Below are positions 1-5,855 of a stretch of DNA of 5,855 nt, one piece after another; within the stretch, counting starts at the first letter, position 1; every line of letters begins with the position of its first letter. Location of the stretch: NCBI GenBank assembly GCA_002411615.1, contig DHOF01000118.1, positions 1 to 5,855 on the forward strand. The letters are read 5' to 3'. A program made the translations under genes and the position numbers. This DNA is from Ruminococcaceae bacterium UBA5397. Lineage in GTDB: Bacteria > Bacillota > Clostridia > Oscillospirales > Acutalibacteraceae. Below the pieces are notes generated by a model. It searched no databases. It saw nothing but the letters and a program-made list of their open reading frames with translations, and was not told the origin of the DNA.

Positions 1-1
1 T

Positions 2-1411
2 ATGAGGATTTATAATACGCTGACACGCCAAAAAGAAGAGTTTGTTCCGATTACGCCGGGAGAAGCAAAAATCTACGCCTGTGGTCCGACGGTTTATAAC
101 TATATTCATATTGGAAATGCTCGCCCAATTTGTGTGTTTGATGTTCTGCGCCGCTATCTGGAATATCGTGGCATGAAAGTCACTTTTGTTCAGAATTTTA
201 CAGATGTAGATGATAAAATCATCCGTAAGGCGAATGAAGAAAATAGTGACTATTTGACCGTTAGCCGCCGTTATATTGAAGAATATAAAAAAGATGCTGA
301 GGGAATGAATGTCCGTCCGGCAACGATTCATCCAAAGGCGACTGAAAATATTGAAGAGATTCAATCTATTATTTCTACTTTGATCCAAAAAGGATATGCT
401 TATCCTACCGAAAACGGAGACGTTTATTTTCGAACACTCAAAGACCCCGGATATGGTAAGCTGAGTCATCAGCCTTTGGAAGACCTGCAGGCGGGGGCAA
501 GAATTGCGACTGGAGAGATCAAAGAAGATGCAATGGATTTTGCCCTATGGAAGGGTGCAAAGCCCGGAGAGCCTTATTGGGAATCCCCATGGGGACATGG
601 TCGTCCCGGCTGGCACATCGAATGTTCCGCTATGGCGAGGAGGTATCTCGGAGAAACCATTGATATTCATTGCGGCGGACAGGACCTGATTTTTCCGCAC
701 CACGAAAATGAAATTGCACAGAGCGAATGCTGCAATGGAGTTCCATTTGCTCATTATTGGATGCATAACGGTTATATCAATGTGGATAACAGAAAGATGA
801 GTAAATCGTTGGGGAATTTCTTTACTGTTCGGGAAGTGGCTAAAAAATTTGGTTATGAACCGATTCGCTATCTGATGGTTTCTTCTCATTATCGTACCCC
901 CATCAATTACAGCATTGATGTGATTGATCAGTGCAAAGCATCACTGGAACGCCTTTATAATTGTCGGGAGAATCTTGAGTTTGTGATGAAAAATGCGGCT
1001 GCAGAAGAAAAGCCGGAAGAAGCACAGGAAGAGAAGAAACTCGATTCCTATCGTACCGCTTTTATGGAAGCAATGGACGACGACCTCAATACCGCCAATG
1101 CACTTTCTGCAATTTTCGATCTTGCGCGTGTCATCAATACGGATTTGAGTGCGGCTTCTAATCCCAGTCGGAAACTGTGCGAATATGCGCTTTCTCTCTT
1201 TGATGAGCTTTGCGGCGTTTTAGGCCTTCTCTATCAGAAGGAAAGGAATATTGGAGAGGACGATCAGGAGATTGAAGCATTGGTACAAAAGCGCACCGAG
1301 GCACGGAAGAATAAAGACTGGAAAACAGCCGACGAGATTCGAGATACGTTAAATGCGCGCGGAATCGTTTTGGAGGATACACCGCAGGGAATTAAATGGA
1401 AACGTGCCTGA
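2..1411 (+). CDS. cysS: Cysteinyl-tRNA synthetase
   Basis: Class I aminoacyl-tRNA synthetase that activates cysteine with ATP and attaches it to tRNA(Cys) in the cytoplasm; essential for translation. The 469 residues match the usual family length of about 460-470. The catalytic Rossmann domain opens with [17 protein letters not shown], holding the HIGH-type signature HIGN at residues 36-39. The second ATP-binding signature KMSKS is at 265-269. The four zinc ligands that recognise the cysteine thiol in the family are present: C27, C208 (in GWHIECSAM), H233 and E237 (in FPHHENE). A DALR-type helical domain follows an acidic linker (about 333-346), and the C-terminal region ends in the typical [15 protein letters not shown]. 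The ATG at base 2 agrees with the family N-terminus (MRIYNTLT), but its ribosome site lies outside the window, so a slightly earlier start cannot be excluded. It is the first visible gene of a likely operon with ybaK, 27 bases downstream. Confidence 0.97.
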   Translation: MRIYNTLTRQKEEFVPITPGEAKIYACGPTVYNYIHIGNARPICVFDVLRRYLEYRGMKVTFVQNFTDVDDKIIRKANEENSDYLTVSRRYIEEYKKDAEGMNVRPATIHPKATENIEEIQSIISTLIQKGYAYPTENGDVYFRTLKDPGYGKLSHQPLEDLQAGARIATGEIKEDAMDFALWKGAKPGEPYWESPWGHGRPGWHIECSAMARRYLGETIDIHCGGQDLIFPHHENEIAQSECCNGVPFAHYWMHNGYINVDNRKMSKSLGNFFTVREVAKKFGYEPIRYLMVSSHYRTPINYSIDVIDQCKASLERLYNCRENLEFVMKNAAAEEKPEEAQEEKKLDSYRTAFMEAMDDDLNTANALSAIFDLARVINTDLSAASNPSRKLCEYALSLFDELCGVLGLLYQKERNIGEDDQEIEALVQKRTEARKNKDWKTADEIRDTLNARGIVLEDTPQGIKWKRA

Positions 1412-1438
1412 GAGACTCTTAACGAAAGGAACAAGCGG

Positions 1439-1924
1439 ATGGCAAAAAAAGAAGATAAAACGAATGTAATGCGGATTTTAGATCAAAAGAAGATTCCTTA
1501 TCGTCATTATGTTTATGAAAATAAAGACGGAAAAATTGACGGCATTGCAGTAGCGCAAAAGCTTGGGCAGCCGATTGAGCGCGTCTTTAAAACGTTGGTG
1601 ACAAAGGGCGGCGGAGAATATTATGTATTCGTAGTGCCGGTTGCAGAAGAACTTGATTTGAAAGCGGCAGCGAGAAGTGTTGGTGCAAAGAGCATAGAGA
1701 TGATCCATGTAAAAGAGATCAATGCACTGACAGGATATATTCGCGGGGGTTGTTCTCCGATTGGCATGAAAAAGCAGTTTCAAACGGTATTGGACGAAAG
1801 TGCAATGTCACAGGAGACAATTATTGTGAGCGGTGGAAGAATCGGGACGCAGGTAGAGCTTGCACCAAGTGATCTTATCCGCTTGATTGGAGCGAAAGCA
1901 GCGCCGATCTGTATGAAAAACTGA
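1439..1924 (+). CDS. ybaK: YbaK/EbsC family Cys-tRNA(Pro) deacylase
   Basis: Free-standing trans-editing enzyme of 161 residues, the usual YbaK length. The family hydrolyses Cys-tRNA(Pro), which prolyl-tRNA synthetase makes by mistake because cysteine resembles proline in size. The single YbaK/ProRS-editing domain spans nearly the whole protein. RVFKTLV at 48-54 contains K51, the counterpart of the invariant active-site lysine (K46 in the studied proteobacterial enzymes). The glycine-rich loop GYIRGGCSPIG at 99-109 and the C-terminal SGGRIGTQVELAPSDL at 131-146 are also diagnostic. The ATG at 1439 is preceded by AAAGGA (1425-1430) at 8 bases spacing. There is no signal peptide or membrane segment, so the protein is cytoplasmic. 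It follows cysS by 27 bases with no terminator between them, so co-transcription is likely. Exact substrate choice between Cys-tRNA(Pro) and other mischarged tRNAs cannot be read from sequence. Confidence 0.94.
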   Translation: MAKKEDKTNVMRILDQKKIPYRHYVYENKDGKIDGIAVAQKLGQPIERVFKTLVTKGGGEYYVFVVPVAEELDLKAAARSVGAKSIEMIHVKEINALTGYIRGGCSPIGMKKQFQTVLDESAMSQETIIVSGGRIGTQVELAPSDLIRLIGAKAAPICMKN

Positions 1925-1962
1925 AAGAACCTTGAAACAACCCAAAAAGGGGGAACTGTTTA

Positions 1963-2358
1963 ATGCCGAAACAAAAAAAGCCGGGGGCGAAACCTCGGAT
2001 AAAATCAAAAAGCACAGTGACTCAAAAGCAAAATGGAAACCCTTTTGAGGGATTCGTCGATTCTTGTGACCGCGTATTGATTCATTATGCAATGAAAAAG
2101 AAAGCGGCGGATAATCCGGCAAATAAAACAGAACCGACCGAAGGCGACTGGGGTTATGCAATCCGTGATTTTATTGCCATCGATGGAATCATGGCAATCT
2201 TAGTGTTAGCTTCTCTGCGCAATATTGGGGCCGACCAGATTTTCCCAATCGTGATGGGAATTTTATTGGTGATATTATTTACACTTGGGATTTTTCGCAT
2301 GCGGATTCTTCGCCGAAAATTGTCAGAAAAAGATTCCAAAAACGACTATCTAAATTAA
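1963..2358 (+). CDS. Small two-helix membrane protein of unknown function
   Basis: I do not recognise this 131-residue protein. It looks like a real gene: it has a good ribosome site (AAGGGGG, 1947-1953, 9 bases before the ATG), lies 38 bases after ybaK on the same strand, and stops directly at a strong terminator. The N-terminus (1-24) is rich in lysine and arginine and probably disordered. Residues 27-48 (from NPFEGFVDSCDR) could form an amphipathic helix, and a polar linker follows (about 49-62). Two hydrophobic stretches, about 69-88 and 93-113, form a probable membrane hairpin separated by a very short loop near GADQ. The tail (FRMRILRRKLSEKDSKNDYLN) is strongly basic and then mixed-charge. 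By the positive-inside rule both ends should face the cytoplasm. There is no signal peptide, cysteine motif or catalytic signature. Operon position alone does not prove a link to tRNA charging. Confidence 0.82.
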   Translation: MPKQKKPGAKPRIKSKSTVTQKQNGNPFEGFVDSCDRVLIHYAMKKKAADNPANKTEPTEGDWGYAIRDFIAIDGIMAILVLASLRNIGADQIFPIVMGILLVILFTLGIFRMRILRRKLSEKDSKNDYLN

Positions 2359-2405
2359 AAAAGGGATTGTGCTGAATAAAATCAGCCAATCCCTTTTTAT
2401 TTTTT
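2357..2405. terminator. Bidirectional rho-independent terminator
   Basis: AAGGGATTG (2361-2369) pairs with CAATCCCTT (2387-2395). After a one-base bulge (T2370), GCTGA (2371-2375) pairs with TCAGC (2382-2386), closing a six-base loop ATAAAA. On the + strand the stem runs into a T-rich tail (2394-2405), ending the cysS-ybaK-membrane-protein unit. On the - strand the six A's at 2357-2362 become a T-tract, so the same hairpin can end the convergent PAP2 gene, whose stop codon is at 2404-2406. The + strand stop codon TAA (2356-2358) touches the 5' side of the element. Confidence 0.92.
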
Positions 2406-2934
2406 ATTTTGTAAGAGATGAATTTTTTGGAGAAAGCTTTAAAAAGTGTAAGGTTAATAATGCACAGAAGAACCCTAACAAAAGCCCGCCAAGAATATCA
2501 GTAGGATAATGTACAAAAAGATACATTCGTGAAAGTGCAATTAAAACCGCAATGATTCCTGCAGCAAATCCAAAGGGCTTATTGAGCCTCCATAAAACGA
2601 CTACCGCTGCAAAAGAGGTAGCAGCGTGACTGCTGGGGAAAGAGTACGAGGTTGGCCTCGAAATCAGCAAAGGAATGTTCGGAAAATCTGTGCAGGGACG
2701 TGGGCGCATTGCAATTGGCTTAATTATAAAATTCCCAATTAAAGCGGTGGAACCGATCGCAATCAACAGAGCAATTCCATACCGGCGGTATTTTGGCCTG
2801 ATACAGAGCAAAATACCTATGAAAATCCAAATGAGTCCGTAATTTCCAAGATGGGTAAAAAAAATCATGCAGGAGTTCATAAAAGGACTTTGATGCGCCT
2901 GCAAAAACATCAAAAAACTGACTTCCCAATTCAT
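2404..2934 (-). CDS. PAP2 superfamily membrane phosphatase (lipid phosphatase, possibly undecaprenyl-diphosphatase type)
   Basis: Integral membrane phosphatase of the PAP2/type 2 phosphatidic acid phosphatase superfamily, 176 residues. All three signature motifs are intact. Motif 1 is KX6RP, K72 to R79-P80 (KPIAMRPRP). Motif 2 is PSSH at 100-103, a common variant of PSGH. Motif 3 is SRX5HX3D, with S135-R136, H142 and D146 (SRMYLFVHYPTD). H142 is the expected phosphohistidine nucleophile and H103 the general acid. Hydrophobic segments lie at about 31-46, 52-71, 104-117, 121-140 and 147-166, typical of the small single-domain bacterial forms. Known relatives dephosphorylate undecaprenyl pyrophosphate, phosphatidylglycerol phosphate or phosphatidate; the sequence does not tell which applies here. 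The start is supported by AAGGAGA (bases 2946-2952 on the complement), 11 bases upstream. The gene is divergent from malQ and convergent with the cysS unit, so it is probably transcribed alone. Confidence 0.93.
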   Translation of the reverse strand: MNWEVSFLMFLQAHQSPFMNSCMIFFTHLGNYGLIWIFIGILLCIRPKYRRYGIALLIAIGSTALIGNFIIKPIAMRPRPCTDFPNIPLLISRPTSYSFPSSHAATSFAAVVVLWRLNKPFGFAAGIIAVLIALSRMYLFVHYPTDILGGLLLGFFCALLTLHFLKLSPKNSSLTK

Positions 2935-2973
2935 AGATTATAAAATCTCCTTAAATCTTACTTTAACTTTTTC

Positions 2974-2982
2974 ATTTTAACA
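2974..2982 (-). promoter_or_regulatory. Candidate extended -10 promoter of the PAP2 gene
   Basis: Read on the - strand, TGTTAAAAT gives a TGN extension followed by TAAAAT, five of six matches to TATAAT. No good -35 box lies 16-18 bases upstream, which extended -10 promoters tolerate. The predicted start of transcription near 2967 would leave a leader of about 33 bases containing the AAGGAGA ribosome site. TTGACG at 2987-2992 is tempting as a -35 but has no suitable -10 at normal spacing. Confidence 0.4.
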
Positions 2983-3034
2983 CATTCGTCAAGCAATATT
3001 CCGAACATTCCTAGACAATCCGGAGAAGAATGTG
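2981..3034. repeat. Inverted GAATGTG pair with a third partial copy between the divergent promoters
   Basis: CACATTC at 2981-2987 is the exact reverse complement of GAATGTG at 3028-3034. A six-base copy, ACATTC, lies at 3005-3010, almost at the centre of the pair. Each outer copy points toward its own gene and lies one base upstream of the candidate -10 box of PAP2 or malQ. The arms overlap the TGN extension of both promoters. This could be a regulator site or simply shared promoter wording. Confidence 0.4.
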
Positions 3035-3041
3035 GTACTCT
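3012..3041 (+). promoter_or_regulatory. Candidate promoter of malQ-glgP
   Basis: TAGACA (3012-3017) resembles the -35 consensus TTGACA. After an 18-base spacer, TACTCT (3036-3041) serves as a weak -10 box, preceded directly by TGG (3033-3035) as an extended -10. Transcription would begin near 3048, leaving about 50 bases of leader before the malQ start. The -10 box matches only three consensus positions, so confidence is limited. Confidence 0.38.
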
Positions 3042-3099
3042 AATAAAAACGGAAAGACTTTTAAGAAGAAATTTTCAATGATAAAGGAAGCAAAGTGGG

Positions 3100-4617
3100 A
3101 TGAGACGAAAACAGAAGCGGCTGCTACGCGGAGCGGGAATCCTTTTACCGATTTTCGCACTGCCTTCTCCTTATGGAATAGGCACTTTCGGAAAAGATGC
3201 CTATCGGTTTGTAAATTTTCTCTCTGGGTCTGGGGTTTCCTATTGGCAGGTCCTTCCGATTGGACCAACCAGCTACGGGGACAGTCCATATCAGAGCTTT
3301 TCTGCTTTTGCAGGGAATCCTTATTTTATTGATCTCGATTTGTTGATAGAAGAGGGACTTTTAACTTCGGAGGAAGTTTCCCTTGATTGGGGAGATGACC
3401 CCAGTAGGGTCGATTATGCAAAGCTTTATAAAAATCGTTTCCAAGTTTTAAAGAAAGCTTTTTCCCGCAGTCATTTTTTTGAGTCTCCCAGCTATCGCGA
3501 TTTTTGCAGAGAAAATCCATGGTTGGAAGATTACGCGTTTTATATGGCACTTAAAATGTATTTTCATGCAGCTTCCTGGCTTTTATGGCCGGAGGAGGTT
3601 CGCCGTCGTGACCCTCAGACCCTTAGAAAATATCGGACTTTGCTTTTACAGGAAATAGAGTTTTGGAAATTCTGTCAGTTCTGTTTTTTCCGCCAGTGGA
3701 CAGCGCTTAAAACTTATGCACATGAAGAAGGAATTGAAATCATTGGAGATTTGCCGATTTATGTTTCTCTGGATAGTGCGGATGTGTGGGCACAGCCGAG
3801 CTTATTTTGTCTCGATGAAAGTTTAAAGCCGAAAGAGGTGGCAGGAGTACCGCCGGACGCATTTAGTGCCACTGGACAGCTTTGGGGGAATCCTCTTTAT
3901 AATTGGGAGAAAATGAAGGAAGATCATTTCTTTTGGTGGCAGCAGAGAATGAAATTTTCCGCTGGACTTTTTGATGTGATTCGTATGGATCACTTTATTG
4001 GCATTGCCCGATATTATGCAATTCCTTATGGAGAAAAAACTGCAGAGAATGGACATTGGGAAAAAGGTCCCGGAAAAGCATTGCTGGAGGCGATTTCGCC
4101 TGCCCTTGGGGACAGCAGGCTGATTGCAGAAGATCTCGGGGTTGTGGTGCCTGCAGTCACACGTCTGCGGAAAAGCTTTGGGTATCCGGGGATGAAAGTT
4201 TTGCAGTTCGCATTTGATAGCACCCCAAAAAATCCGTATTTACCGGACCATTACGAACAGAACTGCATTGTTTACTGCGGAACGCATGACAATGAAACGA
4301 TGTCTGGGTTCTTTGCTCATCAGAAACCGGAAATCCTGCGCTTTGCAAAATCGTATCTAGGGGTTCACAGCAGAAAAGAGCTTAACTGGGCTTGTATTCG
4401 GGCAGCTTATGCCAGTGCAGCAGATCTTGCGGTGATTCAAATGCAGGATCTTTTAAGCCTAGGGAATGAAGCGCGTATGAACTATCCTTCGACTATTTCT
4501 GGAAACTGGTGCTGGCGTCTGAAACAGGGACAACTGAGTTCGAAATTATCGCAAAAACTTTTGGATTACGCTCAACTTTATGATCGTAAAGGGGGCATTT
4601 TTAATGAACGCGTATGA
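3100..4617 (+). CDS. malQ: 4-alpha-glucanotransferase (amylomaltase)
   Basis: GH77 disproportionating enzyme of 505 residues, full family length. It moves alpha-1,4-glucan segments between maltodextrins, releasing glucose and making longer chains that phosphorylase can use. The N-terminal signature GILLPIFALPSPYGIGTFG is at 13-31 and WQVLPIGPTSYGDSPYQ at 49-65. The catalytic triad is complete: nucleophile D297 in RMDHF, acid/base E344 in IAEDLG, and D397 in GTHDNET. The substrate-loop motif PPDAFSATGQLWGNPLYNW is at 251-269, and the C-terminal NEARMNYPSTISGNWCWR at 456-473 is typical. The start is firm: AAGGAAG (3084-3090) lies 9 bases upstream, an in-frame stop sits at 3082-3084, and there is no later ATG near the conserved N-terminus. 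The first ten residues (MRRKQKRLLR) are unusually basic but short. There is no signal peptide, so it acts in the cytoplasm. It overlaps glgP by 14 bases. Confidence 0.97.
   Translation: MRRKQKRLLRGAGILLPIFALPSPYGIGTFGKDAYRFVNFLSGSGVSYWQVLPIGPTSYGDSPYQSFSAFAGNPYFIDLDLLIEEGLLTSEEVSLDWGDDPSRVDYAKLYKNRFQVLKKAFSRSHFFESPSYRDFCRENPWLEDYAFYMALKMYFHAASWLLWPEEVRRRDPQTLRKYRTLLLQEIEFWKFCQFCFFRQWTALKTYAHEEGIEIIGDLPIYVSLDSADVWAQPSLFCLDESLKPKEVAGVPPDAFSATGQLWGNPLYNWEKMKEDHFFWWQQRMKFSAGLFDVIRMDHFIGIARYYAIPYGEKTAENGHWEKGPGKALLEAISPALGDSRLIAEDLGVVVPAVTRLRKSFGYPGMKVLQFAFDSTPKNPYLPDHYEQNCIVYCGTHDNETMSGFFAHQKPEILRFAKSYLGVHSRKELNWACIRAAYASAADLAVIQMQDLLSLGNEARMNYPSTISGNWCWRLKQGQLSSKLSQKLLDYAQLYDRKGGIFNERV
4588..4595 (+). 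promoter_or_regulatory. Ribosome binding site of glgP inside malQ
   Basis: AAAGGGGG lies within the last codons of malQ, 8 bases before the glgP ATG at 4604. It fixes the glgP start and shows that the phosphorylase can be initiated independently or by ribosomes finishing malQ. The run of G's can pair with the CCUCC of 16S rRNA through one G-U pair. The three-base TTT/TTA spacer region just after it is A/T-rich and should be weakly structured. Confidence 0.75.
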
Positions 4618-5855
4618 AGAGACTGTTTTGCAAAATCTTTCGGAAGAAATTTCTGGAGATTTCTCAAAGGCAACGCCAAAAGAAGTTTATACAGCAGTTT
4701 CGAAAGCTGTAATGAAGCAAGTTTTCGAAACTTGGCAAAGAAAGCCGGAAGGGAAAAAGGCTTGCTATTTTTCCGCCGAGTTTTTGTTGGGAAGGCTGAT
4801 TCATTCCAACCTTCTGAATCTGGGACTTCTTGAAGAGACGGAAAATCTACTCAGACAGCACGGAATCGATCCAAAAGAATTCGAGGAAATCCAAGACGAC
4901 GCGTTAGGAAATGGCGGGTTAGGACGGCTTGCAGCCTGCTTTTTGGATAGCGGAGCTACCCTTGGAATTTCACTTAATGGGTACGGAATCCGCTACCGCT
5001 ATGGGCTGTTTCATCAAACTTTTTCTTACGGAGAACAGAAGGAAGAAGCTGACGATTGGCTTGCTTTTGGAGATCCGTGGAGCGTTCGCCGGGAAAATGA
5101 GCGGGTACGCGTCGATTTCGGAGAGGAAAGTGTCTGGGCGGTTCCCTATGATATGCCGATTATCGGATATGGCGGAAAAACAATTAACACACTGCGTTTA
5201 TGGCAGTCAGAGCCTTTGCATCCATTTGATTTTGGACTTTTTAATGAGCAGAAATATGAGGAAGCAGTAGCGGAGAAAAATGCAGCGGAGAGGATTTCCA
5301 GTGTCCTTTATCCAAACGACGATACCGATAAAGGAAAGCGACTGCGGTTAAAACAGCAGTACTTTTTCAGTAGTGCGTCGCTCCAAAGTATTTTACGGGA
5401 ATTTAAAAAATCTTACGGGAATGATTTTAAAAAGCTGCCGGAACAATATGCGATTCAGCTGAATGATACGCATCCGGTTGTCTCAATTCCGGAGCTTTTA
5501 CGCCTTTTAATAGCAGGCGAGAATCTTTCCTTTTCTGAAGCGTTTTCAATCGTTCAGCAGGTGTTTTCTTATACGAATCATACGATCATGGCAGAAGCAT
5601 TGGAAAAATGGGATGTATCGCTCTTCTGCGCCGTTTTACCCCAAGTTTATCCGTATGTGGTGATGCTGCAAAATCGCCTTCGTCGTGAAATCGGAAGTGA
5701 TCCACAAAGAAATCCGGATGATTATAGTTTGATTGCAGGCGGAAAAATTCATATGGCAAAGATGGCAGTTTATGCAACACATTCTGTCAATGGAGTTGCG
5801 AAGATTCATACGGAAATATTAAAGAAAAAGACGCTCAAAGAATGGTATGATCTTT
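4604..5855 (+). CDS. glgP: Glycogen/maltodextrin phosphorylase, N-terminal part (cut by window end)
   Basis: GT35 alpha-glucan phosphorylase that releases glucose 1-phosphate from the non-reducing end of glycogen or maltodextrin. The frame stays open for 417 codons to the last base; family members have about 750-820 residues, so roughly half is visible. Recognised blocks are CYFSAEFLLGR (54-64), DALGNGGLGRLAACFLDS (99-116), GYGIRYRYGLF (126-136), LYPNDD (235-240), LRLKQQYFF (247-255) and AIQLNDTHP (283-291). TNHTIMAEALEKWDV (324-338) contains H326, the counterpart of the substrate-binding His377 of the muscle enzyme; the usual LPEALE is MAEALE here. The lysine that binds pyridoxal phosphate lies beyond the window. 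The N-terminus is short and lacks the phosphorylated-serine segment of animal enzymes, so such control is not expected. The start overlaps malQ by 14 bases in another frame, implying translational coupling. Whether glycogen or maltodextrin is the main substrate (glgP versus malP) is not decidable here. Confidence 0.96.
   Translation, partial: MNAYEETVLQNLSEEISGDFSKATPKEVYTAVSKAVMKQVFETWQRKPEGKKACYFSAEFLLGRLIHSNLLNLGLLEETENLLRQHGIDPKEFEEIQDDALGNGGLGRLAACFLDSGATLGISLNGYGIRYRYGLFHQTFSYGEQKEEADDWLAFGDPWSVRRENERVRVDFGEESVWAVPYDMPIIGYGGKTINTLRLWQSEPLHPFDFGLFNEQKYEEAVAEKNAAERISSVLYPNDDTDKGKRLRLKQQYFFSSASLQSILREFKKSYGNDFKKLPEQYAIQLNDTHPVVSIPELLRLLIAGENLSFSEAFSIVQQVFSYTNHTIMAEALEKWDVSLFCAVLPQVYPYVVMLQNRLRREIGSDPQRNPDDYSLIAGGKIHMAKMAVYATHSVNGVAKIHTEILKKKTLKEWYDL

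Noticed and set aside
545..889. Antisense open frame of 114 codons
   Set aside because: It is the complement shadow of the conserved cysS core (zinc site and KMSKS region), and the translation resembles no protein family.
1444..1450. Run of seven A's just after the ybaK start, a possible slippage site
   Set aside because: It encodes ordinary Lys-Lys codons near a start, which is common in this kind of genome. The frame continues normally and no alternative product in another frame is apparent.
1808..2161. Antisense open frame of 117 codons spanning the ybaK-membrane protein junction
   Set aside because: It runs through the end of ybaK, its downstream gap and the start of the next gene on the opposite strand. 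The composition looks random and no ribosome site supports it.
2987..2992. TTGACG on the - strand as a -35 box for the PAP2 gene
   Set aside because: At 16-19 bases downstream no acceptable -10 box exists; the best, TAAAGT, would need a 21-base spacer. The extended -10 at 2974-2982 is the better candidate.
3030..3332. Open frame of 100 codons starting in the malQ leader
   Set aside because: It starts before malQ but mostly overlaps the conserved malQ N-terminus in another frame. The ribosome site at 3084-3090 serves malQ, and the encoded protein shows no family features.
4929..5270. Open frame of 113 codons on the + strand
   Set aside because: It lies wholly inside glgP in another frame. 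The glgP frame carries strong phosphorylase motifs throughout, while this one has no recognisable content or ribosome site of its own.
1..5855. Search for a defence system, mobile element, CRISPR array or other undescribed multi-gene system
   Set aside because: Five of the six genes belong to well-known housekeeping families with intact motifs. There are no terminal inverted repeats, transposase fragments, spaced direct repeats or unusual clustering of unknown genes.

Overview
The window is an ordinary-looking chromosomal segment from a low-to-moderate-GC Gram-positive bacterium. Strong purine-rich Shine-Dalgarno sites (AAAGGA, AAGGGGG, AAGGAG), short intergenic gaps, a hairpin-plus-T-tract terminator and the wording of the proteins all fit Firmicutes. 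A clostridial lineage such as Oscillospiraceae/Ruminococcaceae is my inference and cannot be proven from this sequence. I see no mobile element, CRISPR array, tRNA, rRNA or riboswitch.

Left part (2-2358, + strand): three co-directional genes with gaps of 27 and 38 bases, read as one transcription unit. They are cysS (cysteinyl-tRNA synthetase), ybaK (Cys-tRNA(Pro) deacylase family) and an unrecognised 131-residue protein with two predicted membrane helices. The first two are functionally linked: CysRS charges tRNA with cysteine, and YbaK removes cysteine wrongly placed on tRNA(Pro) by prolyl-tRNA synthetase. The unit ends at a strong hairpin (2357-2405) that has T-tracts on both strands and so serves the convergent gene as well.

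Middle (2404-2934, - strand): a 176-residue integral membrane PAP2-type phosphatase with all three signature motifs, probably acting on a lipid (di)phosphate such as undecaprenyl pyrophosphate.

Right part (3100-5855, + strand): malQ (4-alpha-glucanotransferase) overlaps by 14 bases with glgP (glucan phosphorylase, cut off by the window end). Together they break down maltodextrin or glycogen: MalQ rearranges short glucans into longer chains, and the phosphorylase releases glucose 1-phosphate from them.

The 165-base gap between the divergent PAP2 and malQ genes is the most interesting non-coding stretch. Each gene has a candidate extended -10 promoter, and each promoter is preceded by the same GAATGTG word facing its own gene. 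A third partial copy lies at the centre. I found no convincing undescribed biological system. The best leads are the small membrane protein next to cysS-ybaK and the symmetrical promoter element.
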